NCBI RefSeq assembly: GCF_013409045.1
Contig: NZ_JACCBT010000001.1
Coordinates: forward strand, 8,472,669 to 8,536,668
Origin: Actinomadura citrea
GTDB lineage: Bacteria; Actinomycetota; Actinomycetes; Streptosporangiales; Streptosporangiaceae
DNA: 64,000 nucleotides
Reading direction: 5' to 3'
Part shown: positions 1-8,546 of the stretch, piece after piece
Layout: every line of letters starts with the position of its first letter
Numbering within the stretch: the stretch's first letter is position 1
Made by a program: the position numbers and the translations under genes
Notes under the pieces: model-generated
The model's database searches: none
The model's input: the letters and a program-made list of their open reading frames with translations, nothing else
Told to the model about the DNA's origin: nothing

Positions 1-2
1 AG

Positions 3-932
3 CTGTGCACGGGCGGCTTCGAGCTCGACGTCGAGTTCTCCGCCACGCGGCTGCGCGAACTCGCCAAGATGGACGGCGCGATCGTCCTCGACGACAGCCA
101 CACCCGCATCGTCCGCGCCGCCGTCCACCTCGTGCCGGACTCCACCCTCCCCACCGAGGAGTCGGGGACCCGCCACCGCACCGCGGAGCGCGTCGCCCGC
201 CAGACCGGCCTGCCGGTCATCTCGGTGAGCCAGTCGATGCACATCATCGCGCTCTACCTCGACGGCATCCGCTACGTCCTGGAGGACTCGGCGGCCATCC
301 TCTCCAAGGCCAACCAGGCCCTGGCGACGCTCGAACGCTACAAGCTGCGCCTCGACGAGGTGTCCGGCACGCTGTCGGCGCTGGAGATCGAGGACCTCGT
401 CACCGTCCGGGACGTCAGCGCCGTCGTCCAGCGCCTGGAGATGGTGCGCCGCATCGCCGACGAGATCGAGGGCTACGTCGTCGAGCTCGGCACCGACGGC
501 CGCCTGCTGTCCCTCCAGCTCGACGAGCTGGTCTCCGGCGTGGACGTCGACCGGCAGCTGATCGTCCGCGACTACCCGTCCGACGACACCCGCACCCGCG
601 GCGTGGACGCCATCCTGTCCTCCCTGGACACCCTGTCGGCCAACGAGCTGCTCGACCTGTCCACGGTCGCCGAGGTGATGGGCTTCGCCGGCCCGGACGC
701 CCTCGACCTGCCCGTCAGCCCCAAGGGCTTCCGGCTGCTCGCCAAGGTCCCGCGCCTGCCGAGCCTGGTCGTCGAACGCCTCGTCGAGCACTTCGGCGGC
801 CTGCAGAAACTCCTCGCCGCCAGCATCGACGACCTCCAGGCCGTCGGGGGCGTGGGCGAGTCCCGCGCCCGCAGCGTCCGCGAGGGCCTCTCCCGCCTGG
901 CCGAGTCGTCCATCCTGGAACGCTACGTCTAG
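3..932 (+). CDS. disA: DNA integrity scanning protein DisA (diadenylate cyclase), 5'-truncated by the window edge
   Basis: Makes the second messenger c-di-AMP from two ATP and scans DNA for branched structures. The reading frame is open from base 3, giving 309 visible residues; about 50 N-terminal residues of the usual ~360 lie outside the window. The diadenylate cyclase signature is visible: the DGA motif at bases 72-80 and the RHR motif at 171-179. A linker helical region follows, then a C-terminal helix-hairpin-helix DNA-binding segment (about bases 740-900, containing GGVGES). The product is linked to this window by a c-di-AMP riboswitch near 12.1 kb. radA is the usual upstream neighbour in actinobacteria but is not visible here. 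Confidence 0.97.
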   Translation: MCTGGFELDVEFSATRLRELAKMDGAIVLDDSHTRIVRAAVHLVPDSTLPTEESGTRHRTAERVARQTGLPVISVSQSMHIIALYLDGIRYVLEDSAAILSKANQALATLERYKLRLDEVSGTLSALEIEDLVTVRDVSAVVQRLEMVRRIADEIEGYVVELGTDGRLLSLQLDELVSGVDVDRQLIVRDYPSDDTRTRGVDAILSSLDTLSANELLDLSTVAEVMGFAGPDALDLPVSPKGFRLLAKVPRLPSLVVERLVEHFGGLQKLLAASIDDLQAVGGVGESRARSVREGLSRLAESSILERYV

Positions 933-1022
933 CCCGGTTCCCCAGAGGGCCGACCGAGCACGACCCGCACCAGAACCCGTCATCCAAGCCATAAGAACAG
1001 ACGGCGCGGCGGGCGGGACGGA

Positions 1023-1646
1023 TCAGCGGAGGCTGAAGATCTGTTTCTTGGCCTTCGCGCCTTTCAGCGTGGCCACGTAGGTGCCGGGGCGGGCGCGGAC
1101 GGCGCCCTTGCAGTCGCGCCGGCGGTCCCAGACGACGTCGTCGACGTAGGGGATGCCGCGCCGGAGCGTCGCCTTGGGCGCGCCTGCCTTGCGGCACTTG
1201 GTCGACGACCAGACGCGGTCCGCGCCGGAGGTGATGCGGACGTCCAGCCATCCCGTGTCGAACGCGCAGGACCCCTCACCCGTGCTGACGACCGTGACCC
1301 GGAACTCCGGCCGTTCGGACCCCGTGTAGACGTTCTTCGCGGCGGACATGTTGACCACGAGGTCACCGCGGTCGCAGGGGCCGCCGTCGGCCTGCTCCGG
1401 CGCGGGCGTGGTCGTCGTGGTGACGGTGACCGTCGGCATCGCGCTCGGCGGCGGCGGGGGGCGCGTTCCCTCGGCCGCGCCCGCAGGGCGGCCCGGCTCG
1501 TCCTTCCCGGCGACGCCGGAGCCTCCCTGGCATGTCCAGGCCAGCAGGCCGACGGCCCCGAGGACGCCCGCCAGGGCCCACACGCGCCGCCGCCAGTATC
1601 GATCGAGTCCAGAACCGTCACGGTCGCGCTCGGTGTTCGCCCCCAT
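1023..1646 (-). CDS. Membrane-anchored hypothetical protein between disA and mutY
   Basis: Function not recognised. The 207-residue product has a basic N-terminus, one hydrophobic anchor (about residues 20-38, ending near a Cys), a low-complexity linker rich in P and T, and a compact extracellular domain. That domain holds three or four cysteines and the pattern expected of a small beta-sandwich. This layout is common for surface proteins of actinomycetes. The ATG at 1646 is preferred: a -10-like CATACT ends six bases upstream, which would make the message leaderless. A second ATG at 1661 would add five residues. The gene is convergent with disA and divergent from mutY, with about 70 bp between the two starts. 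Confidence 0.75.
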   Translation of the reverse strand: MGANTERDRDGSGLDRYWRRRVWALAGVLGAVGLLAWTCQGGSGVAGKDEPGRPAGAAEGTRPPPPPSAMPTVTVTTTTTPAPEQADGGPCDRGDLVVNMSAAKNVYTGSERPEFRVTVVSTGEGSCAFDTGWLDVRITSGADRVWSSTKCRKAGAPKATLRRGIPYVDDVVWDRRRDCKGAVRARPGTYVATLKGAKAKKQIFSLR

Positions 1647-1715
1647 GCGGGCAGTATGCATTCACGGAACCGTTAAGGGCGGGCGACCCGCCGCGTGCCA
1701 CAATGGCAGGGCGCC

Positions 1716-2594
1716 ATGAACACCGACTCCGCCTACACCGCACCGATCCTCGACTGGTACGACGCGAACGCCCGGGACCTCCCGTGGCGGGCGCCGGACG
1801 CGACCCCCTGGGGCGTCCTCGTCAGCGAGATCATGCTCCAGCAGACACCGGTCTCCCGCGTCCTGCCCGTCTGGGACGCCTGGACGACCCGCTGGCCGAC
1901 GCCCGCCGCGCTCGCCGCCGAACCGTCCGGCGAGGCCGTCCGCGCGTGGGGACGGCTCGGCTACCCGCGCCGCGCGCTGCGCCTCCACGCGGCCGCCTGC
2001 GCGATCACCGAACGGCACGGCGGCGACGTCCCCTCCTCGCACGCGGACCTGCTGGCGCTCCCCGGCATCGGCGCCTACACGGCCGCCGCCGTCGCCAGCT
2101 TCGCGTTCCGGCAGCGGCACGCCGTCCTCGACACCAACGTCCGCCGCGTCCTGGCCCGGCTGCTCTCCGGCGTCGAGTACCCGCCGAAGACGCAGACCAG
2201 GGCCGAGGTCAGGCTCGCGGAGACCCTCCTCCCGCTCGACCCGCCGACCGCCGCCCGCTGGGCCGTCGCCGTCATGGAGCTGGGCGCGCTGGTCTGCACC
2301 GCCCGCTCGCCCCGCTGCGTCGACTGCCCCGTCATCGACAGGTGCGCGTGGCAACGGAACGGCCGTCCCGCCTACGACGGGCCGCCGCGAAAGGGCCAGA
2401 CCTACGCCGGCACCGACCGGCAGTGCCGAGGCCGCCTCCTGGCCGTCCTACGAGACGCCGAGGACCCCGTCGAGAAACCGGCCCTGGACGTCGTCTGGTC
2501 GGACGCCGTCCAGCGCGAACGCGCCCTGGACGCCCTCATCGCCGACGGCCTGGTCGACCCCCTGGACGACGGCCGCTACGCCCTCCCCGGCTGA
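1716..2594 (+). CDS. mutY: Adenine DNA glycosylase MutY
   Basis: Removes adenine mispaired with 8-oxoguanine in base excision repair. The catalytic Glu38 sits in SEIMLQQT, the helix-hairpin-helix is LPGIGAYTA (residues 115-123) and the catalytic Asp139 is in LDTNVRR. A 4Fe-4S cluster loop with spacing C-x6-C-x2-C-x5-C follows (LVCTARSPRC…CPVIDRC). At 292 residues the protein is shorter than E. coli MutY; the C-terminal 8-oxoG-recognition domain is reduced, as is usual in actinobacteria. The ATG at 1716 is chosen because GGCAGGG lies just upstream; an in-frame start at 1695 adds seven unlikely residues. The stop overlaps the end of the convergent NADAR gene by 19 bases. Confidence 0.95.
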   Translation: MNTDSAYTAPILDWYDANARDLPWRAPDATPWGVLVSEIMLQQTPVSRVLPVWDAWTTRWPTPAALAAEPSGEAVRAWGRLGYPRRALRLHAAACAITERHGGDVPSSHADLLALPGIGAYTAAAVASFAFRQRHAVLDTNVRRVLARLLSGVEYPPKTQTRAEVRLAETLLPLDPPTAARWAVAVMELGALVCTARSPRCVDCPVIDRCAWQRNGRPAYDGPPRKGQTYAGTDRQCRGRLLAVLRDAEDPVEKPALDVVWSDAVQRERALDALIADGLVDPLDDGRYALPG

Positions 2595-3814
2595 CCGGAA
2601 CGTCCATCCGCCGTCTTGTCGAGGGGGAGCAGGCCGGCTCTCTGTGCGCGGATTTCAGAACGGACGAGTTCCAATAGCCGGCCCACCCAGTTGCGGCCCT
2701 TCTCACCGCGCGTGATCCAGTGGTCGGATTCGACTCCGCCGTACCCGAGCGGGGCGTCACCCGTGCCCAGCAGGATCTCCGCCAGCTCGGGATGCTGCGC
2801 GTACTTCGCGCGCAGGAGTCCGGCCATCACCGCCGTCCTGCCCTGCGGCCATCCCTGGACGCGGGACGCCTCCTCTGCGATCTTCTGGGCGTCGTAGGGG
2901 CGTTCGGCCGCGCGGATCTGCTCCCGGACCCGGGGATCCTCGGCGGACAGGGCCCAGTAGGCGTGCGTGACCGACGGGTAGAGGACGCCTCCGGCCTCGA
3001 TCGGGGCCGGGCAGTCGTTCTGCAGGGCGTCGATTCCCGGGTCGTCCGGCCACCCTCGCGGAAACACGCGCCCGCCAAGGTGAATCGTCCCGCGCGGAGC
3101 CTCCCGCGGATCGTCCGCCGACCGCTTCGACGCGTATTCGGCGCGACCACGGGCCTCCTCGGCGAAGTAGTCCAGCGCCCATTCCCGCATCGCCTCGGTC
3201 ACCACGTCATCGTCGAACCAGCCGCCGATCGGGCGCTCGCCGACATCGGTGCACAGAAAGACCAGCGGGCGGTCCTTGTTGTCCATGTCGCCGAGCGAGT
3301 AGTGGCGCTTGTGCGCGGGAATCGCCAGGTACGCCTCGCGCAGCGCCAGCCGGTCGGCCTCGTCCCGCGTCTCCAGGTACCGGTCCAGCACGGCCAGGCA
3401 GCGGTCGGTGGAGTCCGGGCGGTCGTTCAACCGCTCGATGTCGTCGGCCACCTCCCCCAGCAGCATCTCCGGGGTGAGGCCGAACACCGGCTCGGCGGCC
3501 TTCCACCGGCCCAGCTCGAACGCGCTGATCTCACCGCCGTCGGGTACCTCCGTCACCACCCAGCCGCATTCGAGCTTCTCCCGGAGTCCCTCCAGGTCGA
3601 CCCACTCCCAGCAGCTGATCGCGCCGTCCGCGAACACCAGGAGGTTCGTGAGGTGGTACGTGAAGTTGTGGATGAAGACGGGCCGTGCGACCCCCTCGAT
3701 GCGCTGCCCGTCCTCTATCCGGTGGATCCGTAGCAATACGGGAACTCCCTCGATCTCGTCCGGAGAAGCGCAGCCGCTCGACCGCCGTGGCCTCACCAGG
3801 TGACCCGGCACCAC
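2576..3814 (-). CDS. NADAR-domain protein with an uncharacterised N-terminal domain
   Basis: The C-terminal ~165 residues match the NADAR (YbiA/RibX-like) superfamily. They show a VTHAYWALSAEDP segment, a conserved helix with GRTAVMAGLLRAKYAQHPEL, a LLGTGDAPL turn, DHWITRGEKGRNWVGRLL and a terminal Arg-rich helix. NADAR proteins cleave N-glycosidic bonds in ribose phosphates or ADP-ribose, and some reverse guanine ADP-ribosylation of DNA. The N-terminal ~230 residues are acidic, Trp-rich and not recognised; they may form one or two substrate-recognition domains. Start is uncertain: the GTG at 3814 gives 412 residues, but a TTG near 3740 preceded by GAGGGAG is a credible shorter start. No DarT-like toxin gene is adjacent. 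The gene is tail-to-tail with mutY. Confidence 0.82.
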   Translation of the reverse strand: MVPGHLVRPRRSSGCASPDEIEGVPVLLRIHRIEDGQRIEGVARPVFIHNFTYHLTNLLVFADGAISCWEWVDLEGLREKLECGWVVTEVPDGGEISAFELGRWKAAEPVFGLTPEMLLGEVADDIERLNDRPDSTDRCLAVLDRYLETRDEADRLALREAYLAIPAHKRHYSLGDMDNKDRPLVFLCTDVGERPIGGWFDDDVVTEAMREWALDYFAEEARGRAEYASKRSADDPREAPRGTIHLGGRVFPRGWPDDPGIDALQNDCPAPIEAGGVLYPSVTHAYWALSAEDPRVREQIRAAERPYDAQKIAEEASRVQGWPQGRTAVMAGLLRAKYAQHPELAEILLGTGDAPLGYGGVESDHWITRGEKGRNWVGRLLELVRSEIRAQRAGLLPLDKTADGRSGQPGRA

Positions 3815-3914
3815 GCCCCGGACCGCGCATCCGGTCGATCATGGGCCGTTCCCCCCATGCCGGTCAACGAATATTCGTTCGTCAGCCCAGGTCCCGGACT
3901 CGTACCGTACGCCA

Positions 3915-4910
3915 GTGCGTGATCTGCTGACCCTGCCCAAAGCCCACCTGCACGTCCACCTCGAGAGCACCGTTCGCCGCGCCACTCTCCGCGAGATCGG
4001 CGCCGCCAACGGCGTGCGTGTCCCCGACGACGTCGGCGCGTTCGGCGACTTCGCCTCCTTCTTCGCGCAGAACGACCTCGTCCGCGCCTGCCTGCGGCGG
4101 CCCGGTGACTTCCGCCGCGTCGCCTACGAGTTCTGCGAGGACGAGGCGGCCCAGGGCGTCCGGTACGCCGAGGTCTCGTTCACCGCCGCCGCCCACGGCG
4201 AGCGCCTGGACGACCTCGGCATGCCCTTGGCGGCCGTCCTGGAGGGCCTTGAGGCGGGCCAGGAGGCCTTCGGCATCGAGTGCCGCCTGATACTCGACCA
4301 CTCCCGCCGCCGCTCCGTCGAGCGCGCCTGGCGGACGCTCGACCTGGCCCGCCGCCACGACCGCGTGGTCGCCGTCGGCCTCGCCGGCGACGAGGCCCAC
4401 CCCGGCGACCCGTTCACCGAGGTCTTCGCCGCGGCCCACGACGCCGGACTCCACGTCGTCCACCACGCGGGCGAGGGCGAGGGCCCGGCCAGCATCCGGC
4501 AGGCGCTCGGCCCCGGCCGCACCGAGCGTCTGGGCCACGGCATCCGGATCCTGGACGACCCCGACCTGGTGGCCGAGGTCCGCGAACGCGGAATCCCCCT
4601 GGAGGTCTGCCCGTCCTCCAACGTCGCCCTGGGCTTCGTCCCGTCCCTGGACGCGCACCCCCTCCCCCGCCTCCGCGAGGCCGGCCTGCTGGTCACCCTC
4701 AACACCGACATCCCCGCCCTGATCGACACCCCTCTCGCCACCGAGTACGCCCACGTCCGCGCAGCCTTCGCCTACGACGACCCCACGCTGGCCGAGCTGG
4801 CCCACGCCGCCGTGACCGCCTCCTTCGCCTCACCCCAGACCAAGAAGACCCTCCATGAAGAAATAGGAGCCTGGCTCACCGCCCCACCCCCTCGCTCCAG
4901 CCCCTCCTGA
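3915..4910 (+). CDS. Adenosine deaminase-family amidohydrolase with altered substrate residues
   Basis: Zinc-dependent TIM-barrel deaminase of 331 residues. Metal and catalytic motifs are present in order: HLHVHLES near residue 11, HHAGEGEG (catalytic Glu), RLGHGI, CPSSNV and LNTDIP. Two positions depart from canonical adenosine deaminase. The usual HLDG is HLES, and the usual NTDDP is NTDIP, which loses the second Asp that contacts the purine N7. Adenosine may therefore not be the substrate; aminodeoxyfutalosine or another adenine nucleoside is possible. The GTG at 3915 lies seven bases after TACCGT (3903-3908), so translation is probably leaderless. Monocistronic, between the NADAR and VOC genes. 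Confidence 0.88.
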   Translation: MRDLLTLPKAHLHVHLESTVRRATLREIGAANGVRVPDDVGAFGDFASFFAQNDLVRACLRRPGDFRRVAYEFCEDEAAQGVRYAEVSFTAAAHGERLDDLGMPLAAVLEGLEAGQEAFGIECRLILDHSRRRSVERAWRTLDLARRHDRVVAVGLAGDEAHPGDPFTEVFAAAHDAGLHVVHHAGEGEGPASIRQALGPGRTERLGHGIRILDDPDLVAEVRERGIPLEVCPSSNVALGFVPSLDAHPLPRLREAGLLVTLNTDIPALIDTPLATEYAHVRAAFAYDDPTLAELAHAAVTASFASPQTKKTLHEEIGAWLTAPPPRSSPS

Positions 4911-4952
4911 CCTCGGACCGCCCTCCCCAACCCCGATCACGCAGAGCCGCAC

Positions 4953-4988
4953 GGTGGTGCGCGGCGAACCGGTGGTGCGCGGCGAACC
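4953..4988. repeat. Two tandem copies of an 18-bp sequence
   Basis: The 18-bp unit GGTGGTGCGCGGCGAACC occurs twice head to tail at 4953-4970 and 4971-4988 in the short gap downstream of the deaminase gene. No function is evident. Confidence 0.9.
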
Positions 4989-5015
4989 CGCAGCGGCGAT
5001 GCCGACGCCAGTGGA

Positions 5016-5405
5016 TTACCCGATCGGGGTCTCTGGCTCGGCCAGGAAGAGGCAGAACGGGTGGCCCACAGGGTCCAGGAAGACCCGGACGTCGTCCTCC
5101 GGCTGGAAGTCGGCCAGGACGGCGCCCACGGCCTCGGCGTGCTTCGCGGCGGCGTCCAGATCGTCCACCTCGAAGTCCAGGTGGGCCATCTGCAGTTGGG
5201 CGCCCTCGGCAGCGGGCCATGTGGGGGGTCGGTAGAGCGGCTCTGTCTGGAACGACAGGCCGGTGCCGCCGCCGGGGGGACGCAGCTTCACCCAGTCGGG
5301 CTCGTCCTGCACGACCGTCCAGTCGAGCAGGCGCCGGTAGAAGTCCGCCAGCGCGTGCGGATCGGGGGCGTCGAGGACGGGGGCGGACAGGGTCAGACGG
5401 CTCAT
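5016..5405 (-). CDS. VOC (glyoxalase/bleomycin-resistance fold) family protein
   Basis: A 129-residue single-module VOC protein with paired beta-alpha-beta-beta-beta units: an N-terminal LDAPDPHALADFYRRLLDW helix, a central MAHLDFEVDDLDAAAKHAEA segment and a closing DPVGHPFCLF strand. Members bind a divalent metal or a small hydrophobic ligand; the substrate here is unknown. The ATG at 5405 is chosen because GGGAG sits five bases upstream and the fold begins directly after it. An in-frame start at 5465 would add 20 residues that do not belong to the fold and would run into the clpC terminator. Confidence 0.85.
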   Translation of the reverse strand: MSRLTLSAPVLDAPDPHALADFYRRLLDWTVVQDEPDWVKLRPPGGGTGLSFQTEPLYRPPTWPAAEGAQLQMAHLDFEVDDLDAAAKHAEAVGAVLADFQPEDDVRVFLDPVGHPFCLFLAEPETPIG

Positions 5406-5468
5406 GGCGGCTCCCGACGGCAGTCGATCATGTGAGGGGATGCTGCCCGGGAGGAGCGCGGACATGCG

Positions 5469-5504
5469 AAAGGCCCGCGGCCGGATGACCGGTCGCGGGC
5501 CTTT
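5469..5504 (-). terminator. Rho-independent-type hairpin after clpC
   Basis: Perfect 11-bp arms AAAGGCCCGCG (5469-5479) and CGCGGGCCTTT (5494-5504) lie 12 bases past the clpC stop. The A/T-flanked arms make it usable in either direction. Confidence 0.85.
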
Positions 5505-5516
5505 GCGCGCGGGACG

Positions 5517-8051
5517 TCAGTCCTTGTTGAAGTTGACCGCGCCCTCGACGGGCGGCGGGCTGTCGGGGACGGTCGACGGCTTCGGAACGCCCTTGAAGGT
5601 GAACTTGGCGTTCTCGGTGGTGTCGGGGTTGTCGGGGTCGAAGCCCTCGGTGCCCACGATCACGATCTGGCCGGCCTTGAGCTCGTTGTAGAGGATCTTC
5701 TCCGACAGGTTGTCCTCGATCTCGCGCTGGATGGTGCGGCGCAGCGGCCGGGCGCCCAGCACCGGGTCATACCCGCGCAGCGCCAGCAGGTCCTTGGCCT
5801 CCTGCCGCAACTCGATGCCCATGTCGCGGTCGTGCAGCCGCTGGTCGACCTTGGCGATCATCAGATCCACGATCTGGATGATCTCCTTGGGCGTGAGCTG
5901 GTGGAACACCACCGTGTCATCGACACGGTTGAGGAACTCGGGCCGGAAGTGCTGCTTGAGCTCCTCCGACACCTTGGCCTTCATCCGCTCGTACGAGCCC
6001 TGCTCGTCGTTCTGCCGGGCGAACCCCATCGACACGCCCTTGGAGATGTCCTTGGACCCAAGGTTGGTGGTCATGATGATCACCGTGTTCTTGAAGTCCA
6101 CCACCCGGCCCTGGGCATCGGTCAGCCGACCGTCCTCCAGGATCTGCAGCAGCGAGTTGAAGATGTCCTGGTGGGCCTTCTCGATCTCATCGAACAGCAC
6201 CACCGAGAACGGCTTGCGCCGCACCTTCTCGGTCAGCTGACCGCCCTCCTCATACCCGACATAGCCGGGCGGAGAACCGAACAGCCGCGACACCGTGTGC
6301 TTCTCCATGAACTCCGACATGTCCAGCTGGATCAGCGCGTCCTCGTCACCGAACAAGAACTCCGCCAGCGTCTTGGACAACTCGGTCTTCCCCACCCCAG
6401 AGGGACCGGCGAAGATGAACGACCCACCCGGCCGCTTGGGATCCTTCAACCCCGCCCGGGTCCGGCGGATCGACTGCGACAACGCCCTGATCGCGTCTTC
6501 CTGCCCGATCACCCGCTTGTGGAGCTCGTCCTCCATCCGCAGCAACCGAGTCGACTCCTCCTCGGTCAACTTGAACACCGGGATCCCCGTCGCCGTCGCC
6601 AGCACCTCGGCGATCAACTCATCGGTGACCTCGGCGACCACGTCCATGTCGCCGGCCTTCCACTCCTTCTCCCGCTGCGCCTTCTGCCCCAGCAGCTGCT
6701 TCTCCGAATCACGCAGCGCCGCGGCCTTCTCGAAGTCCTGCGCGTCGATCGCCGACTCCTTGTCCCGACGCACATCAGCGATCTTCTCGTCGTACTCCCG
6801 CAGATCCGGCGGCGCGGTCATCCGACGGATCCGCATCCGCGACCCCGCCTCATCGATCAGATCGATCGCCTTGTCCGGCAAGAACCGATCAGAGATGTAG
6901 CGATCCGCCAACTGCGCCGCCGCCACCAGAGCACTATCGGTGATCGACACCCGATGATGCGCCTCGTAACGATCCCGCAGCCCCTTGAGGATCTCGATCG
7001 TGTGCGACAACGACGGCTCGGCCACCTGAATCGGCTGGAACCGCCGCTCCAACGCCGCATCCTTCTCCAGATGCTTGCGGTACTCATCCAGCGTCGTCGC
7101 ACCGATCGTCTGCAACTCGCCCCGCGCCAGCATCGGCTTCAGAATCGACGCCGCATCGATCGCGCCCTCAGCCGCCCCCGCACCCACCAGCGTGTGCAGC
7201 TCATCGATGAACAAGATGATGTCACCACGCGTCCGGATCTCCTTGAGCACCTTCTTCAGACGCTCCTCGAAATCACCCCGGTAACGCGACCCCGCCACCA
7301 ACGCACCCAGATCCAGGGTGTACAGCTGCTTGTCCTTCAACGTCTCGGGCACCTCACCCTTGACGATCTTCTGCGCCAACCCCTCCACCACCGCGGTCTT
7401 ACCCACACCCGGCTCACCCACCAGCACCGGATTGTTCTTGGTACGCCGCGACAGCACCTGCATGACCCGCTCGATCTCCTTGTCCCGGCCGATCACCGGG
7501 TCAAGCTTGCCCTCACGCGCCGCCTGCGTCAGGTTCCGACCGAACTGATCCAACACCAACGACGTCGACGGCGCCGCCTCCGACGGACCACCCGAAGCCG
7601 CCGGCTCCTTACCCTGATACCCGTGCAGCAACTGGATCACCTGCTGCCGCACCCGGTTCAGATCCGCACCCAGCTTCACCAGCACCTGAGCCGCGACACC
7701 CTCACCCTCACGGATCAGACCCAGCAGAATGTGCTCGGTACCGATGTAGTTGTGACCCAGCTGCAACGCCTCACGCAGCGACAGCTCAAGAACCTTCTTG
7801 GCACGCGGAGTGAACGGGATGTGACCAGAAGGCGCCTGCTGCCCCTGACCAATGATCTCCTCAACCTGCTGACGCACAGCCTCAAGACTGATCCCCAGGC
7901 TCTCCAGAGCCTTGGCGGCAACCCCCTCACCCTCGTGGATCAGACCCAGGAGGATGTGCTCGGTGCCGATGTAGTTGTGGTTGAGCATCCTGGCCTCTTC
8001 CTGAGCCAGAACAACAACCCGCCGCGCGCGGTCGGTGAACCTCTCGAACAT
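5517..8051 (-). CDS. clpC: ATP-dependent Clp protease ATP-binding subunit ClpC
   Basis: Hsp100 unfoldase that feeds substrates to ClpP in the cytoplasm. The 844-residue protein contains two Clp-N repeats (each with HNYIGTEHILLGLI), a first AAA+ module with Walker A GEPGVGKT and Walker B FIDELH, a UVR-like coiled coil (about residues 415-455), and a second AAA+ module with GPSGVGKT and LFDEIEKAH. A GF-type ClpP-docking loop (SMGFARQ) lies near residue 670. The ATG at 8051 is preferred over one 15 bases upstream because GAGGAG is seven bases before it and the sequence begins with the family-typical MFERFTDRARR. Two ClgR-like boxes lie upstream. Monocistronic, with a terminator downstream. Confidence 0.97.
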   Translation of the reverse strand: MFERFTDRARRVVVLAQEEARMLNHNYIGTEHILLGLIHEGEGVAAKALESLGISLEAVRQQVEEIIGQGQQAPSGHIPFTPRAKKVLELSLREALQLGHNYIGTEHILLGLIREGEGVAAQVLVKLGADLNRVRQQVIQLLHGYQGKEPAASGGPSEAAPSTSLVLDQFGRNLTQAAREGKLDPVIGRDKEIERVMQVLSRRTKNNPVLVGEPGVGKTAVVEGLAQKIVKGEVPETLKDKQLYTLDLGALVAGSRYRGDFEERLKKVLKEIRTRGDIILFIDELHTLVGAGAAEGAIDAASILKPMLARGELQTIGATTLDEYRKHLEKDAALERRFQPIQVAEPSLSHTIEILKGLRDRYEAHHRVSITDSALVAAAQLADRYISDRFLPDKAIDLIDEAGSRMRIRRMTAPPDLREYDEKIADVRRDKESAIDAQDFEKAAALRDSEKQLLGQKAQREKEWKAGDMDVVAEVTDELIAEVLATATGIPVFKLTEEESTRLLRMEDELHKRVIGQEDAIRALSQSIRRTRAGLKDPKRPGGSFIFAGPSGVGKTELSKTLAEFLFGDEDALIQLDMSEFMEKHTVSRLFGSPPGYVGYEEGGQLTEKVRRKPFSVVLFDEIEKAHQDIFNSLLQILEDGRLTDAQGRVVDFKNTVIIMTTNLGSKDISKGVSMGFARQNDEQGSYERMKAKVSEELKQHFRPEFLNRVDDTVVFHQLTPKEIIQIVDLMIAKVDQRLHDRDMGIELRQEAKDLLALRGYDPVLGARPLRRTIQREIEDNLSEKILYNELKAGQIVIVGTEGFDPDNPDTTENAKFTFKGVPKPSTVPDSPPPVEGAVNFNKD

Positions 8052-8224
8052 CTCGTCGCTCCTCACAGAGCGGTTGGGCAGAGTCCGGAACGTCCGGAAC
8101 TGTCCTTCCGCATGCTAGCCCGCCCCGAGGAGGCCGCCCGGTGCACTCCCACCAGGAGACGTTCCCCAGCTATGCGCTGTTCAGTCTCATCCAACTACCG
8201 CATCGGTGCGTCATGTTCCCGCTA

Positions 8225-8238
8225 CGCCCCAAGCGAAC
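8225..8238 (-). promoter_or_regulatory. Candidate ClgR box 1 upstream of clpC
   Basis: Read on the minus strand this is GTTCGC, five bases, GCG, which matches the box described for ClgR, the activator of clp and lon genes in Streptomyces. It lies about 175 bp upstream of the clpC start, between that gene and lsr2. A possible promoter downstream of it (TTGGAT, 16 bases, TAGCTG) is only weakly supported. Confidence 0.55.
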
Positions 8239-8354
8239 GAGGGGCTTTCCGCAGGTCGGTCAAGGCGCGGGCCGAGAGTGCCGAATGAGGGTGGAGTTTC
8301 CACCCGCGCGCCCTGTGTACCTCACGGCGGACACGCCGAACCGCGCGGGCGCTA

Positions 8355-8368
8355 CGCCACAAGCGAAC
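8355..8368 (-). promoter_or_regulatory. Candidate ClgR box 2 upstream of clpC
   Basis: A second GTTCGC-N5-GCG match on the minus strand, 130 bp farther upstream than box 1. Both sit in a shared longer repeat that reads GCTACGCC, one variable base, CAAGCGAACG on the plus strand. The rest of the 8052-8546 gap has no gene; it is GC-rich and full of GCGAACGG-like words. Confidence 0.5.
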
Positions 8369-8500
8369 GGCGGTTCGCCTCGATCCGGCGGTCCGGCGAA
8401 TCGGCGGCAGCGCCCCGGCGGGCGACGAACCCGGCCAACGGCTCGCCCGCGCGAGGACTCGCCTCGCGAACGGTGCGCGACTCACGGCGCGAACGGCGAA

Positions 8501-8529
8501 CGGCCCGCCCCACGAACGGAGACGGGCCG
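8501..8529 (-). terminator. Hairpin downstream of lsr2
   Basis: Arms CGGCCCG (8501-8507) and CGGGCCG (8523-8529) with a 15-base loop, 17 bases past the lsr2 stop. There is no U-run, as is usual in high-GC actinobacteria. Confidence 0.5.
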
Positions 8530-8546
8530 ACGGCGGTCCGGGCGGA

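Noticed and set aside
5832..8288. Long open frame antisense to clpC
   Set aside because: It is an out-of-frame shadow of the well-supported clpC gene in GC-rich DNA, with no recognisable product.
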